DNA from: Actinomortierella ambigua
Taxonomy: Eukaryota; Mortierellomycota; Mortierellomycetes; Mortierellales; Mortierellaceae
DNA length: 15,180 bases
Reading direction: 5' to 3'
Assembly: GCA_016098155.1 (NCBI GenBank)
Contig: JAAAJB010000734.1
Location: 1-15,180 of the forward strand
The notes below the pieces were generated by a model. That model was not told where the DNA came from, searched no databases, and saw only the letters and a list, made by a program, of their open reading frames with translations. The number at the start of each line of letters is the position of its first letter. The stretch's first letter is position 1. Made by a program: the position numbers and the translations under genes. Shown in pieces: positions 6,744 to 15,180 of the stretch.

Positions 6744-9700
6744 TCATGTTGCTTGGCTCAGGACCCAATTGACGACCTCATGCAAGAACTTCAGGTTGTA
6801 AAACTCGGCGACATTCTTAAACACGCTCAGCTTGCGAAGGTAGTCACTGCGACTGAGGACGGGGACAAAACGACCACCGGCACACTCGCACCACTCGCCC
6901 AGATAGTCGCCCTTGACGCGGCGGCACTTGTGGCACCGGACATCCTGCAGTTGGAACTGAGTCACGAGCTTCTCCGCGATCGCGACCATGCTGCCCTCCA
7001 TTTGTTCGCGGTCATACTCCTCCCGACACTCCTGGCACTGCCACGCTCGCATGACAATCTCCCCAGTCTCTCGCTTCACCTGCGGCAACAGATGTGGGTC
7101 ACGGCAGAAATCCAGATCCTGGCAATACCCACAGTACGAGCAGATCACACCCCGCAACACAAACGACTCGCACGGATTCACAAACTGGGCCTCGGCCGAA
7201 AACTCGCGCACCTCGATCTGCTCCAACAGGTTCTTGCGCAACACCCGCACCTCGCGCTCCACCGTCGTGTCCAGCGCCAGCACGGCCATCATCGTCTTGA
7301 TCAGCTCCAGAATCGGGTTGTGCATCTGCAGATGCGACCCCGGTTGCCGTGGGAACCCAAACTGGCTCTGGCTCCGCGTCGCATCCTTGGCCGCATCCCG
7401 CTTCTGCATCACGAGATCTGGAATCACCTTCAGTAACCGCCGTGTCATTTGCGTCCCGATCAACTTGCGCTTGAACTGGATCACCGCTTGGTTCTTCTTC
7501 TCGCGCAATGTCGCCGCCGCATTGCCTCCGTTGCCTGTGGGGCCTCCTCCTAGACTTTCATCGTCCAGTCCATCCTCCATGCCTCCTCCATTCGCCAACT
7601 GCGGCATCGCTAGTTGCTTCTGGTGCAGCCGACGGTAGACGGCATCAATGTACTCGCCCACGGTCCTCTGAAACTCGGGTTGCAAGGCCAAGGGTAAATA
7701 CTGCTGGATATTCCACTGCATCTGAATCTCCTGGTGGACTTGAGTGAAGAGCGAGGGTTCCTCCTGCGAGACATCGACCTGATCCGGGTGAGCACAAACG
7801 ACGCCACCAAAGTTGGCCGAGTCCATCCACAGCAGCTGTTCCCAATAGTTGACAGGAATCAGATCGATCGACATGAACAGTGGCTTGGTCTGGATATGCT
7901 TCACAATCCACGTACAGTACGCATACGCGTTGCTCACACTTGGCTTGGTCGTCACAATCGTCAGCTTGTTAAAGTTGGCATGGACGACTCGTGCACCCAG
8001 CTTGCGGAACTCGGCAATCAGCTGCATAAAGACCTTCTTCATCAGACCGTGGATCATCGAGTACATGCTCGGGTCATACAGCCGCGCACTTGGCGTCGTC
8101 AACCACCGATGGAAATGGCCCATCAGCGACTCTGCAAACGGGTTCTGCGACTCGGCCAACTCCACCGCCCACGCCTTTACCATCGCCTTCACCATCGCAA
8201 ACGCCTGCACCGACGCCTGGCCCGTGCCAAACGTCATCAGTCGCGACACCTTACCACTCGTGTACTCCTCCAGATTATGGGCCGTGTCCAACGCTGCATC
8301 ACTACCACCTTCCAACTCATTGATCAAGCCAGACTGCAACAACGTGTTCACGGCCAGGTGCAACATGTCCATCTCCAGACACACCGTCTCGTACGCGCCC
8401 GGGACTGAAATGTCGGGATCCATCCATTCCTCCACACCCGACAGATGGTCATCATCCTCGCGTCCTCCCAGGTCTGGCTTGCTCGACGGTGACCACCACA
8501 ACAACATGTCGTGCCGCTGCAACCGCCGCGCGAGCAGGACGTCCGTGATGAACATGGGCGAGTCTTGCTCAATATTGCAGAACGGGATATCCGCATACCG
8601 CGCCAGCGCCAGCTGCTCCGTCACCCACCCACCCACCGTCAGATACTGGGCCAACATCCGCTTTGCAGCACTCGATTGCCACTGCAGGGCCTGGAACGGT
8701 TTTGTGCGTCTCGACGTCGGCATCGAGACCATGGGGAAATCGGCCAGGACGCCGATCTGCTCTCTCAACTTTTGCTGCGTCAACGGTGTATGCAACACCA
8801 CCGCCGTCGCACCCCGACGCTCGTCTTGGTACTTGCTCAGACTCTTGCCAATCCCTCGGAAGGCCGCCTTCTCGGAGGTGACGTACTCGATATCAAACAT
8901 CAGATGCTCCGGGTACTCAAAGACCTTGTTGTCGCGCCGGTTCGACGCCGGTAGCTTGTCCAGCTCGGCCTTGACGGCCTCGTACGTCCGCGAGAGATTC
9001 GGCATCTGGCCCTTTTGGCCCGGTGCATCCACTACAAAGACGTGCACACGGTTATGGGCACTGGCAAAGAGCGCAAACAGATGGCGACTGTCGGTCGTCG
9101 CGTGATACAGGTACAAGTAATGCAACGACTGGTCGCCGTCCAAGTAAGGCATCCCACCTCCCATATCGAGTGACTCTGGTTTGATATCCTGTAGCTCGAA
9201 CCCTTCCTCGAGCGCGCGCGCGTTCCGGACACCGACGGAGCAGACAACGCCCATGTTGAGGATGGCGCGGTAGTACAGCGGCAGCTGGGTCTCGTAGACA
9301 CCCTCGACGTCCGGGTGACTGAAGAAGCTCGACAGATTCTTAGACTCCTTCTGATAGACATTCTCAGGCATCCGGAACTGGTACAAATGCAAACAAGGTT
9401 GCGCCCGAGGCAAAGTCCGCACGAGTTTCTCCTTGGGATACAACCGAGTTTCTTGGCTCGTGTCCTCAACGCGGCTGTTGACGTAAAAGATGCGCGGGAC
9501 GGTCAACTTGACCGAGTGCAACACCTTGTCAATCATGATCCACAGTCGAAACTCTCCCGGAATCTCCGTCTCCACTACCTGAATCACTTGCCACAGCCGC
9601 GTCAAGAGATTCGTCGACTGCTTTTGAATAAAGCCCGACAGGGACCCGACGGGGCCCCGTGCACGCCCTTGGCCGAGCGCCTTGCGCTGCGCACGTTCCA

Positions 9701-12700
9701 GTCGCTGGCGTTTCCACTTGATCTTTTGATAGGCAAGGAACCCTTGGTAGTCGGTCGTCATATCGGGCATTTCTGCTGGCAATTCTAGTTCGAGCACCTG
9801 CTCCTCCAGTGACTTTGCTCCATGTCCTGACGACTTTTTACCACTGCCACCACCAGCAGTCTTGGTCATCTTGTGCACAACTGCCCGCTTACCATTTCCA
9901 TTCGTCGATGCTCGTTGACCAAAATCCTCCAAGTCCATCACGCTAGCATCACCACTACTGCCGTTCGCAATAGAGTCCTTGGCCATGGGCTTAAAGGCGT
10001 CCGTGATCCGATGCTGTCTAAACTTGTCGCCCAACGCAGCGACGCGCTTGAAGAGCCAGTCCGGATGTCGGACGCGCGGGACAGGGTTCGAGACCTTTTG
10101 CATGGCCGCCGGGATCGTGATGAGTTTTTGAATGACGCTACCAAAGCGTTCCAGATAATAATGCCAATCCAGAATCGACCGCACATCAAACTCCTGCAAC
10201 GAACTGTCCTTGAGCCACTTGCGCAGATAAAACTTCATCACCGCGGGTTCGGCCGAGAAGATGGCCACCGGGATGGCACGCTCCGTCACGGGTGCACCGG
10301 GTGGTTGGGCCGCAATGATAAACTTGCAGTTGAGACCCTTGTCCTTGACCATCTGATCGCCCAAAAACTCGCCCAGACGACGCGCGGTACTGATCGACGT
10401 TGACTTTTGGGCGCCATACGCCTCCAGCGATTTCGACATGCTACGGTTCTCGGAAATCAGGTCAAACAGCTCATGCTCCTCCAGATCCACGGCTTTACTG
10501 TACAGGATGTCCAGCCATTGGTTCGCCACTTGCGCCACTGCGGCATAGCACGACTCGAGATCGGTGCCGTCCAAAAAGACCTTGAAGATTTGTGACTGGA
10601 AATCCTTGATCATCTTGAGCTCGCCACGTCGCTTGACCTCAAAGCCCTTCAACTCGGCAATGGACCCGTCAAAGTTGAATACGGCATAACGCTTCTTGAG
10701 CAGCTTGTCCTCCTCCTTCGACGACGGCAGGATCATGGCATGGTAAGGACCATCGACCTCAAAGAAGATACTGTTCTCCTTGACGGTCTTGTACTCGAAG
10801 GTGTCCGGGTTCTCCAGGACTTGATACTGGTCGTTGGTGAATTTGTCGTGGACCAAATGGTTGAGCATCGTGCACGGGTACGAGATGGGGAATTTTTTGC
10901 CATTCTTGAGCTTGAACGTAAAGTTCTCCGGAAACGACTTTGGGAAAATGCACCAGATACCGTCCGTGTCCAGCTCCAACGGCCGTCCCATCTGCTCGAC
11001 CAGTCGTCGCGCCAGCTGAATGATCCTAGCTCCTGTCAGACACACAATGCCGGCCATCTCCATCGAGTACCAGCGGGCTCCCTTACGCATCACATAGCCA
11101 TAGAAAGAGTTGAGAATACACTTGTGGGCCAGCTGCAGCGAGTCGTACAGGACAATCATCTTCTTGGCATGCTCAATTTCGACGATGTCGCCCGAAGCCA
11201 GGGCCTTGTCCAGCAAGCCCTTCCACTTTTTGTGCAGACCCTTGTATTCGTAACGACGGTCTCGAAAGTCCTTCACCGTGTCCACATAGAACGGGTTCTC
11301 GCGCTGACAGACAATCGCCTCCTTCTCCAAGACTTTGGTTTCGTGCGTTTTGCGGTACACCTTGCGTGAATACTCGGCAATACGCTTGGTGATGAGCGCC
11401 GCTTGATCGGCCTCTGGAAGTGCATGAAACATCCGTGGCTCGTCCCATGCATTCTTGCCCGGAAACCGCTCCGACTCGAGCTGGTTGCGGATCATGTTGT
11501 ACTCGCTCTTCTTGGCCGGAAAGTACTCGCCACGCCACGACCATGTCATGCGACGATCACACTCCTTGCCGACTCTGTTGAAGTCACATGCTGCACACGT
11601 CGACTCTTCGATGATGGCATCCGGTTGGAGACGGTTGGTCAGAATAATGTTGGGGTACATCGCTGCCACGTCCAAATGGTAGATCAGCGGGCCCTCGGTT
11701 CGCACAGGGTTGTCGCGCAAGTCCTCCAGTGGCTTGACGATTGCCTGGCGGACCTCCTCATAGTTTTCCACGTCCTCCAGCTTGAGATTGCCCTCGACCT
11801 CGATCGAAAACTTGAGCGCCGCATCCACATCGTCAATGAGTCCCTGAGCAGCTTCGGGTACGATCGAAAAGTGAGTCGCAATGTCGCTTCGGAACACACC
11901 TGCCTGCAACGCCTCGACGTGTCCTCCCACGTATGTCTCGCTCTCGATCAGATGACCTTCATACATCTTGTTGTACGACTCGACATGCTTGTTCGGCATG
12001 ATGATGTTGCCCTTGTACGCTTCCACCATCAAAAGTGTCTCGCAGAGCGTGCCGGAACCTTTGCGCAACACTTCGTCGGGGTTCATTGGAATGATGTTGC
12101 AGAGCGAAAAGATGAATGGATGCACGTACTTCATGTACAGGTAGTAGGTTGCGACAGCATCGGAGACCGAGTATTGGGCGAGTGTCTGTGGTCGCTCCGC
12201 AGCGTATGGTGTCATGTCCTCCGGATCGAGCTCCATGGGGTTGTAGCCGAGCTTGGCCTTGGTCACCGCCTTCAAACCTTGACTGCCCATGGGTAGGTAG
12301 GAATCACGCTTGACCCAGCGCATAGCATCCATATGCACAGCCGTATTGCACTTGTATTCGTCCTCGTCGTCCTTCTTGACGCCAATCTCCTTGAACATGT
12401 CAATGCCATGCAGCTTTGCACGAGCCTCTATAAACGGCCAATCGAAGAAGTCTCCGTTGTACGTGACATAGACTGTTGGCTTCACCTCCTGAATGTGATG
12501 GAAGAATCGCCAAAGACAGTCCTCCTCCGTCGCCTCATTGAAGATCATAAAGAAGCCCTCGTATTCGGGCTTTGGGGTATATTCAAAGTCGTCAATGTCC
12601 TGCGACACAATCTCACGGTTGGTGATCAAAAAGCCCTATTAGAGAAGGAGGATTGATAGAGTGCGCCATAATATTAATAAACCTTTTGTCCCTCATTCTT

Positions 12701-14162
12701 GGTTTCATACTGGTTTCAAACGTGGCTTCGCTATAAAGAGGATCGAATGCCTTACCTGGCCATCAATCATGTACGAAATCATCATGATGGAATCAATAGT
12801 GGCGTCGGGGAACTTGAGCGGCAACTTTGTTGTCTCAATATCGAATGCAAGCACTACAGGATCCGGACGAGCCACACGATCAAACTGCCGGCGAACATCC
12901 AATTGGCCCTCATGCGCATGGACCATATACCATAGACCGATACGGATATCTATGAATATAAAAGTAGTCAAGATGGTTAGGCAAGAGCTGCGAGTCCAGG
13001 CATTTCGGGAGCTGCGGACAAAAATAAGGGACCTGTTCGCTCGCTCATGCTTACCGAGATCGATGGCCACTCGAATCGTATATGGAACATCGTACTCGCG
13101 GATATCGACAATATAGTCCAGACCATCACTGATGTTGGCTCGAGCGTTGGAGTCGGGATCCAGGTTCATCTCTGCAGCAGCGGTGATCACCTCCGCATAT
13201 GCATCCAGTGCCGACATCTTGGCTTGATTCTTTTTGGCGGCAGGCAAAACAACCTTGCGCACTTGCAAAAGATCCGATACGTTCCTGAATGAGAGCTTGA
13301 TGAATGTCCTGCTGTTGCCGACAAGGTGGTTTGGCTAAGATGTGAAGGGGAGCGATAGTAAAAATGTTGGGTTATGGTTGGTGGAGGGCGTACCTGGAAG
13401 AACCGAAATGACACACTCGGATCAGATTCCTCGGTCTCTTTGCAACTCACCATATGAAGATCCTCCTTTTGAACCCGTGTGATTTTTTCAATGGTCCCTT
13501 CGAACATCCTCCGAAGATATTCCTCGACCTCTGTCTCATATCCAACCTAGGTGGCACAAGGGTGTGAAGGAACATTGTTAGTTTTCGTGCAGGACAAATT
13601 TCCAGATCAAGGTGACTGACTAGCGGAAACTCCGAGGACATACCTTGGCAACAATGAAAAAGTATGGGCTGTACTGCACTGTACACTTGAACATACCACC
13701 GTCGTCCTGGATAAAGTAATAGTCTACAGCTGCCCGTCCTGTTGGCCAGCTCTCGTCTCGGACAATTGTCTGTTGAGGTGAATTTTCATTAGGGGATGAT
13801 GTTAGCTAACAGTGTCTTCCCCTGTTCATGCATCGTCCTACTTTTTGTGTCCATTGAAAAAGGGAATGGCTCTCTCTTACAGGATGCTGATTAATGAGCC
13901 AACCCAGTCTCTCGGGTCCTTCCTGGTATTTGACGAATCCAAGCTTCTCATCAATCTCATCCTGCAGGCGGGCATCCTCGAAGCGCTGTTCGACATGAGT
14001 GCCCATGGTGTCATCACCACCGGCAACTGCAGCCTGTGCTTGAGAACCAGCAGGACGGTATCCTCGGCCACCAGGTCCTATCCGAGGACCACCTCGATAG
14101 CCTCCGCGGCCTCTTGAGGATGAGGGCATCAGCCCGAATGTGGTGTTTGGCTTTCTTCCCAT
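6744..14162 (-). CDS. POL2: DNA polymerase epsilon catalytic subunit (2,289 residues, six exons)
   Basis: Leading-strand replicative B-family polymerase with 3'-5' proofreading; nuclear, forms Pol epsilon with Dpb2/3/4. CDS is complement join(14162..13881, 13769..13644, 13546..13451, 13334..13055, 12949..12756, 12635..6744). All joins keep frame and give 2,289 residues, close to the ~2,220-2,290 usual for the family. Visible motifs: N-terminal GWLINQHP and VDYYFIQDD; Exo I D298-I-E300 (P309 matches the human P286 mutation hotspot and is wild type); Exo II D388; Exo III YSVSD485; Fe-S CysX C673/C676/C685/C769; motif A D648 (AMYPN); motif B K831...N835SFYG; motif C D882-T-D884. A low-complexity linker spans about 1209-1273, followed by the catalytically degenerate C-terminal half. 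Zinc modules are C2158/C2161/C2193/C2196 and C2227-x2-C-x11-C-x1-C2244. The start at 14162 has A at -3 and follows a CT-rich leader; the in-frame ATG at 14282 is rejected because it translates that leader. An Arg-Gly-rich stretch lies at residues 17-36. Confidence 0.97.
12636..12755 (-). other. POL2 intron 5 (120 nt, phase 0)
   Basis: Donor GTAAGG after MIDGQ, acceptor AATAG before GFLITNREIVSQD. The join falls within a conserved segment just after Exo I. After this intron the rest of the gene (5,892 nt) is uninterrupted. Confidence 0.95.
12950..13054 (-). other. POL2 intron 4 (105 nt, phase 1)
   Basis: Donor GTAAGC, acceptor TCATAG. A CTAAC branch site (plus-strand GTTAG at 12976-12980) lies about 28 nt before the acceptor. 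This intron happens to be stop-free in frame, so reading through inserts 35 unrelated residues. The spliced form AIDLDIRIGLWY matches the family. Confidence 0.94.
13335..13450 (-). other. POL2 intron 3 (116 nt, phase 0)
   Basis: Donor GTGAGT, acceptor CTTAG. Splicing joins KEDLHM to PNHLVGN, restoring a conserved KEDL-x-x-PNHLVG block. Reading through gives a Pro-rich nonconserved tail. The branch site is probably an ATAAC-like element near 13371-13375. Confidence 0.93.
13547..13643 (-). other. POL2 intron 2 (97 nt, phase 0)
   Basis: Donor GTATGT, acceptor CCTAG. A CTAAC branch site (plus-strand GTTAG at 13577-13581) lies about 30 nt upstream of the acceptor. The joined protein reads IVAK then VGYETEVEEYLRR, as expected for the Pol epsilon N-terminal domain. 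Confidence 0.93.
13770..13880 (-). other. POL2 intron 1 (111 nt, phase 0)
   Basis: Donor GTAAGA after the QHP codons, acceptor CAACAG. A CTAAC branch site (plus-strand GTTAG at 13801-13805) lies about 31 nt before the acceptor. Splicing joins LINQHP to TIVRDE and the conserved DYYFIQDD. Confidence 0.95.
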
Positions 14163-14195
14163 ATTGAAGAGGGGTTGTGTGAGAAAGAGGGCCTT

Positions 14196-14225
14196 GGAAG
14201 GAGAAGAGAAGGAGAGAGAGAGAGG
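14196..14225 (-). promoter_or_regulatory. CT-rich leader tract of POL2
   Basis: On the minus strand this is an almost pure pyrimidine tract ending about 34 nt upstream of the POL2 ATG. Such tracts often mark fungal transcription start regions and leaders. No TATA box is seen in the right orientation. Confidence 0.45.
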
Positions 14226-14261
14226 ATATGAAGAAGAGAATGCGCCCCTGGAGAAAACACA

Positions 14262-14267
14262 ACGCGT
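14262..14267 (-). promoter_or_regulatory. MluI cell-cycle box (ACGCGT) upstream of POL2
   Basis: Palindromic ACGCGT 100 nt upstream of the POL2 ATG. In yeasts, MBF (Mbp1/Swi6-type) binds this hexamer and drives G1/S expression of replication genes, POL2 among them. Binding in this organism is inferred. Confidence 0.55.
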
Positions 14268-14330
14268 CAAAGACCAAAACACAGCAGTTAATTTGGGACT
14301 GCTATAAATCGTCGGTTGGTGGCGTTCTCC

Positions 14331-14342
14331 ACGCGCACGCGT
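14331..14342 (-). promoter_or_regulatory. second MCB: ACGCGT with an adjacent ACGCGC
   Basis: Exact ACGCGT at 14337-14342, immediately next to the near match ACGCGC at 14331-14336. It is 175 nt upstream of the POL2 ATG and about 70 nt from the other exact box. Clustered boxes are stronger evidence than either alone. Confidence 0.55.
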
Positions 14343-14450
14343 ACTGACTGCAAAGAGGGCAGCTCAGAAATTTCGCACAGGCATGAGAGAGGATCAAACA
14401 CATAAAATTCAGAGAGAATGCTGTTGAGAAAAAGAAAAAGAAACGCCCTT

Positions 14451-14456
14451 TTTATT
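14451..14456 (-). terminator. AATAAA overlapping the stop of the unassigned segment
   Basis: Minus-strand AATAAA contains the TAA stop at 14452-14454 and lies about 290 nt upstream of the POL2 ATG. It could end the upstream transcript before the POL2 promoter. Confidence 0.35.
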
Positions 14457-14643
14457 CCTGGTGCGCCGCCGTGTTAACCACCTGTATCGATTTCTGAAAG
14501 GCGTTGATGAGTTCGTCGTAATGCTCCTTGAAGACGTCCTTGTTCCCGATATTGTTCCTGATAAACTGACGTAGTTGAACTGGGATTGACAGGTCGATGT
14601 GGAATGATGGATCGCTGCTCAGAGAAAGAGCGTTGATACTGGT
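14452..14643 (-). other. unassigned open segment, possible last exon of a minus-strand gene
   Basis: A 63-codon open frame follows a possible CAG acceptor at 14644-14645 and ends at TAA 14452-14454. It reads like protein: a mixed hydrophobic/charged stretch with IPVQLRQFIRNN and an amphipathic end around HYDELINAFQKS. I do not recognise it. Upstream in other frames are two further coding-like pieces: 14783 to about 14857, with WITRIGQWAQFE; and 14619-14708, with LAELGIVQIIHQQGG. These two can be joined in frame by a weak-donor (GTTATT) 74-nt intron, but that frame stops at 14619. The frames disagree, so this may be a decayed gene or a misread structure. Confidence 0.3.
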
Positions 14644-14884
14644 CTGGATGTGACCCGCAGCCCACCTTGTTGATGTATGATCTGAACAATGCCCAACTCG
14701 GCGAGCGACTACGGAAAGTGTCAAGATGCATGATATTGACTCGAGGACAGAGTCAAGAGGCTTTAAAAAAAAACAAAATAACCTCAAACTGAGCCCATTG
14801 CCCTATCCGTGTAATCCAAGAAATTGTTTCATTGCACTTTTGGACACAAAGAGGAGACTAGTCCATTACTCTGACTGAAGATAG

Positions 14885-15039
14885 TTGGGCGCAAGAAATT
14901 TATTTTTCTCCCTTTACGGGCGACGAGCAAGATTCGAATCCTTGGAATGCGCATTTTGAGGTACTATTTGAACGCCTTGGCATGGCTCTGTTAACTCATG
15001 GCCCATACTGGTGCATGAGTCCAAGAATTCTTTAGTTAA
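14885..15039 (-). pseudogene. decayed Sel1-like repeat units downstream of the Sel1 gene stop
   Basis: Just past the stop at 15040 the minus strand still resembles a Sel1 unit. My hand alignment of 14962-15024 with the intact unit starting at 15046 gives about 45 identities in 61 columns with a one-base gap. In the next piece a KAFK-W-YLK-like stretch has the Trp codon replaced by TAG near 14964-14966. Remnants of a further unit (SNLARR-like, then a stop) follow to about 14885. The array has lost about 25-30 nt, gained frameshifts and stops, and is presumably no longer translated. Confidence 0.6.
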
Positions 15040-15180
15040 TTAATTCCATTTGACTGCCTCGACATCGCTCTGTTCGACCCCTCGCCCATTCTTGTACATG
15101 AATTCAAGGTTGGCCTGTCCAATCTGACTCCCTTGGTTGGCCGCCTTGGTGTACCATTTGACTGCCTCGACATCGCTCTG
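15040..15180 (-). CDS. Sel1-like (TPR-type) repeat protein, C-terminal end, cut by the window edge
   Basis: The last 46 codons of a frame entering from the right edge and stopping at TAA 15040-15042. The sequence is typical Sel1: the helix motif A-V-K-W-Y-x-K-A-A-x-Q-G, then NLEFMYKNGRGV, then the start of the next unit (SDVEAVKW), where it stops after Trp-Asn. Sel1 repeats are 36-residue alpha/alpha solenoid units that mediate protein-protein contacts, often in signalling or ER-associated degradation. The rest of the gene, including any kinase or other domain, lies outside the window. Because the stop falls in mid-unit and Sel1 remnants continue after it, this may be a truncated allele or a pseudogene. 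Confidence 0.8.
   Translation of the reverse strand, partial: QSDVEAVKWYTKAANQGSQIGQANLEFMYKNGRGVEQSDVEAVKWN
15046..15072. repeat. 27-bp direct repeat, copy 1 (Sel1 unit)
   Basis: Identical to 15154-15180 at all 27 positions. The two copies are exactly 108 bp (36 codons) apart, one Sel1 period. Identity at synonymous positions points to recent unit duplication or conversion. Confidence 0.95.
15154..15180. repeat. 27-bp direct repeat, copy 2 (Sel1 unit)
   Basis: Second copy of the repeat at 15046-15072. It runs to the window edge, so the true repeat may be longer. Confidence 0.95.

Noticed and set aside
7849..9105. 418-codon plus-strand ORF antisense to POL2 (and a 297-codon one at 11403-12296)
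   Set aside because: These are shadows of the highly constrained POL2 frame. Their composition (Arg, His, Ser and Cys-rich) is typical of antisense reading.
12950..13054. Reading the stop-free POL2 intron 4 as coding
   Set aside because: It has consensus donor, branch and acceptor. Its translation is unrelated to Pol epsilon, while the spliced form matches the family across the junction.
14163..14282. In-frame 40-residue extension of POL2 to the ATG at 14282
   Set aside because: It translates the CT-rich leader and an MCB site and has no resemblance to Pol epsilon N-termini. The ATG at 14162 has good context.
14890..14950. Possible tRNA: a GATTCGAATCC motif near 14931 resembles a T-loop (B box)
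   Set aside because: The T stem has a mismatch, and I cannot find a matching acceptor stem, D arm or anticodon arm. The motif lies within the decayed Sel1 sequence.

Overview
This is nuclear DNA of a fungus. Evidence: a complete DNA polymerase epsilon catalytic subunit gene carrying short GT-AG introns (97-120 nt, several with CTAAC branch sites), CT-rich leaders, a small secreted cysteine-rich protein and a Sel1-repeat array. The long polyQ/Asn/Asp-rich protein, the Sel1 repeats and the intron style fit an early-diverging fungus such as the Mortierellaceae. That placement is inference; the sequence shows only 'fungal'.

Layout. (1) 1-55 is a CT microsatellite. (2) 153-671, minus strand: a compact gene for a 66-residue secreted six-cysteine protein, with CCAAT and TATA boxes upstream and an AATAAA downstream. 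(3) 672-2684: about 2 kb with no convincing gene and many short simple repeats; its right part should hold the promoter and leader of the next gene. (4) 2685-5186, plus strand: an unrecognised 833-residue low-complexity protein (polyQ, two long acidic tracts, Asn/Ser-rich stretch, a C-x2-C-x9-C-x2-H cluster). (5) 5367-6485, plus strand: a two-exon, 314-residue protein resembling fungal Tet/JBP-like 2OG-Fe(II) dioxygenases, but with the distal iron-binding His apparently replaced by Tyr. Items 4 and 5 are only 180 nt apart. A consensus GTAAGT donor overlaps the stop of item 4, and splicing it to a TAG acceptor at 5332 joins the two frames, so they may be one 1,158-residue gene. (6) 6486-6743: the convergent 3' region. 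(7) 6744-14162, minus strand: POL2 (Pol epsilon catalytic subunit), which I resolve into six exons giving 2,289 residues with all exonuclease, polymerase, Fe-S and zinc motifs present. Its upstream region has two ACGCGT (MluI cell-cycle box) sites. (8) 14163-15180: the POL2 promoter, an unassigned open segment ending in an AATAAA, and, entering from the right edge on the minus strand, the 3' end of a Sel1-repeat gene followed by decayed Sel1 units.

The genes do not form a pathway. POL2 is the housekeeping anchor, and its neighbours are lineage-specific accessory genes: a secreted peptide, a low-complexity/oxygenase-like protein and a decaying Sel1 array. The points most worth follow-up are the symmetric cysteine pattern of the secreted peptide, the possible fusion of items 4 and 5 with an apparently inactivated oxygenase fold, the POL2 promoter boxes with 5'-clustered introns, and the degenerating Sel1 array.
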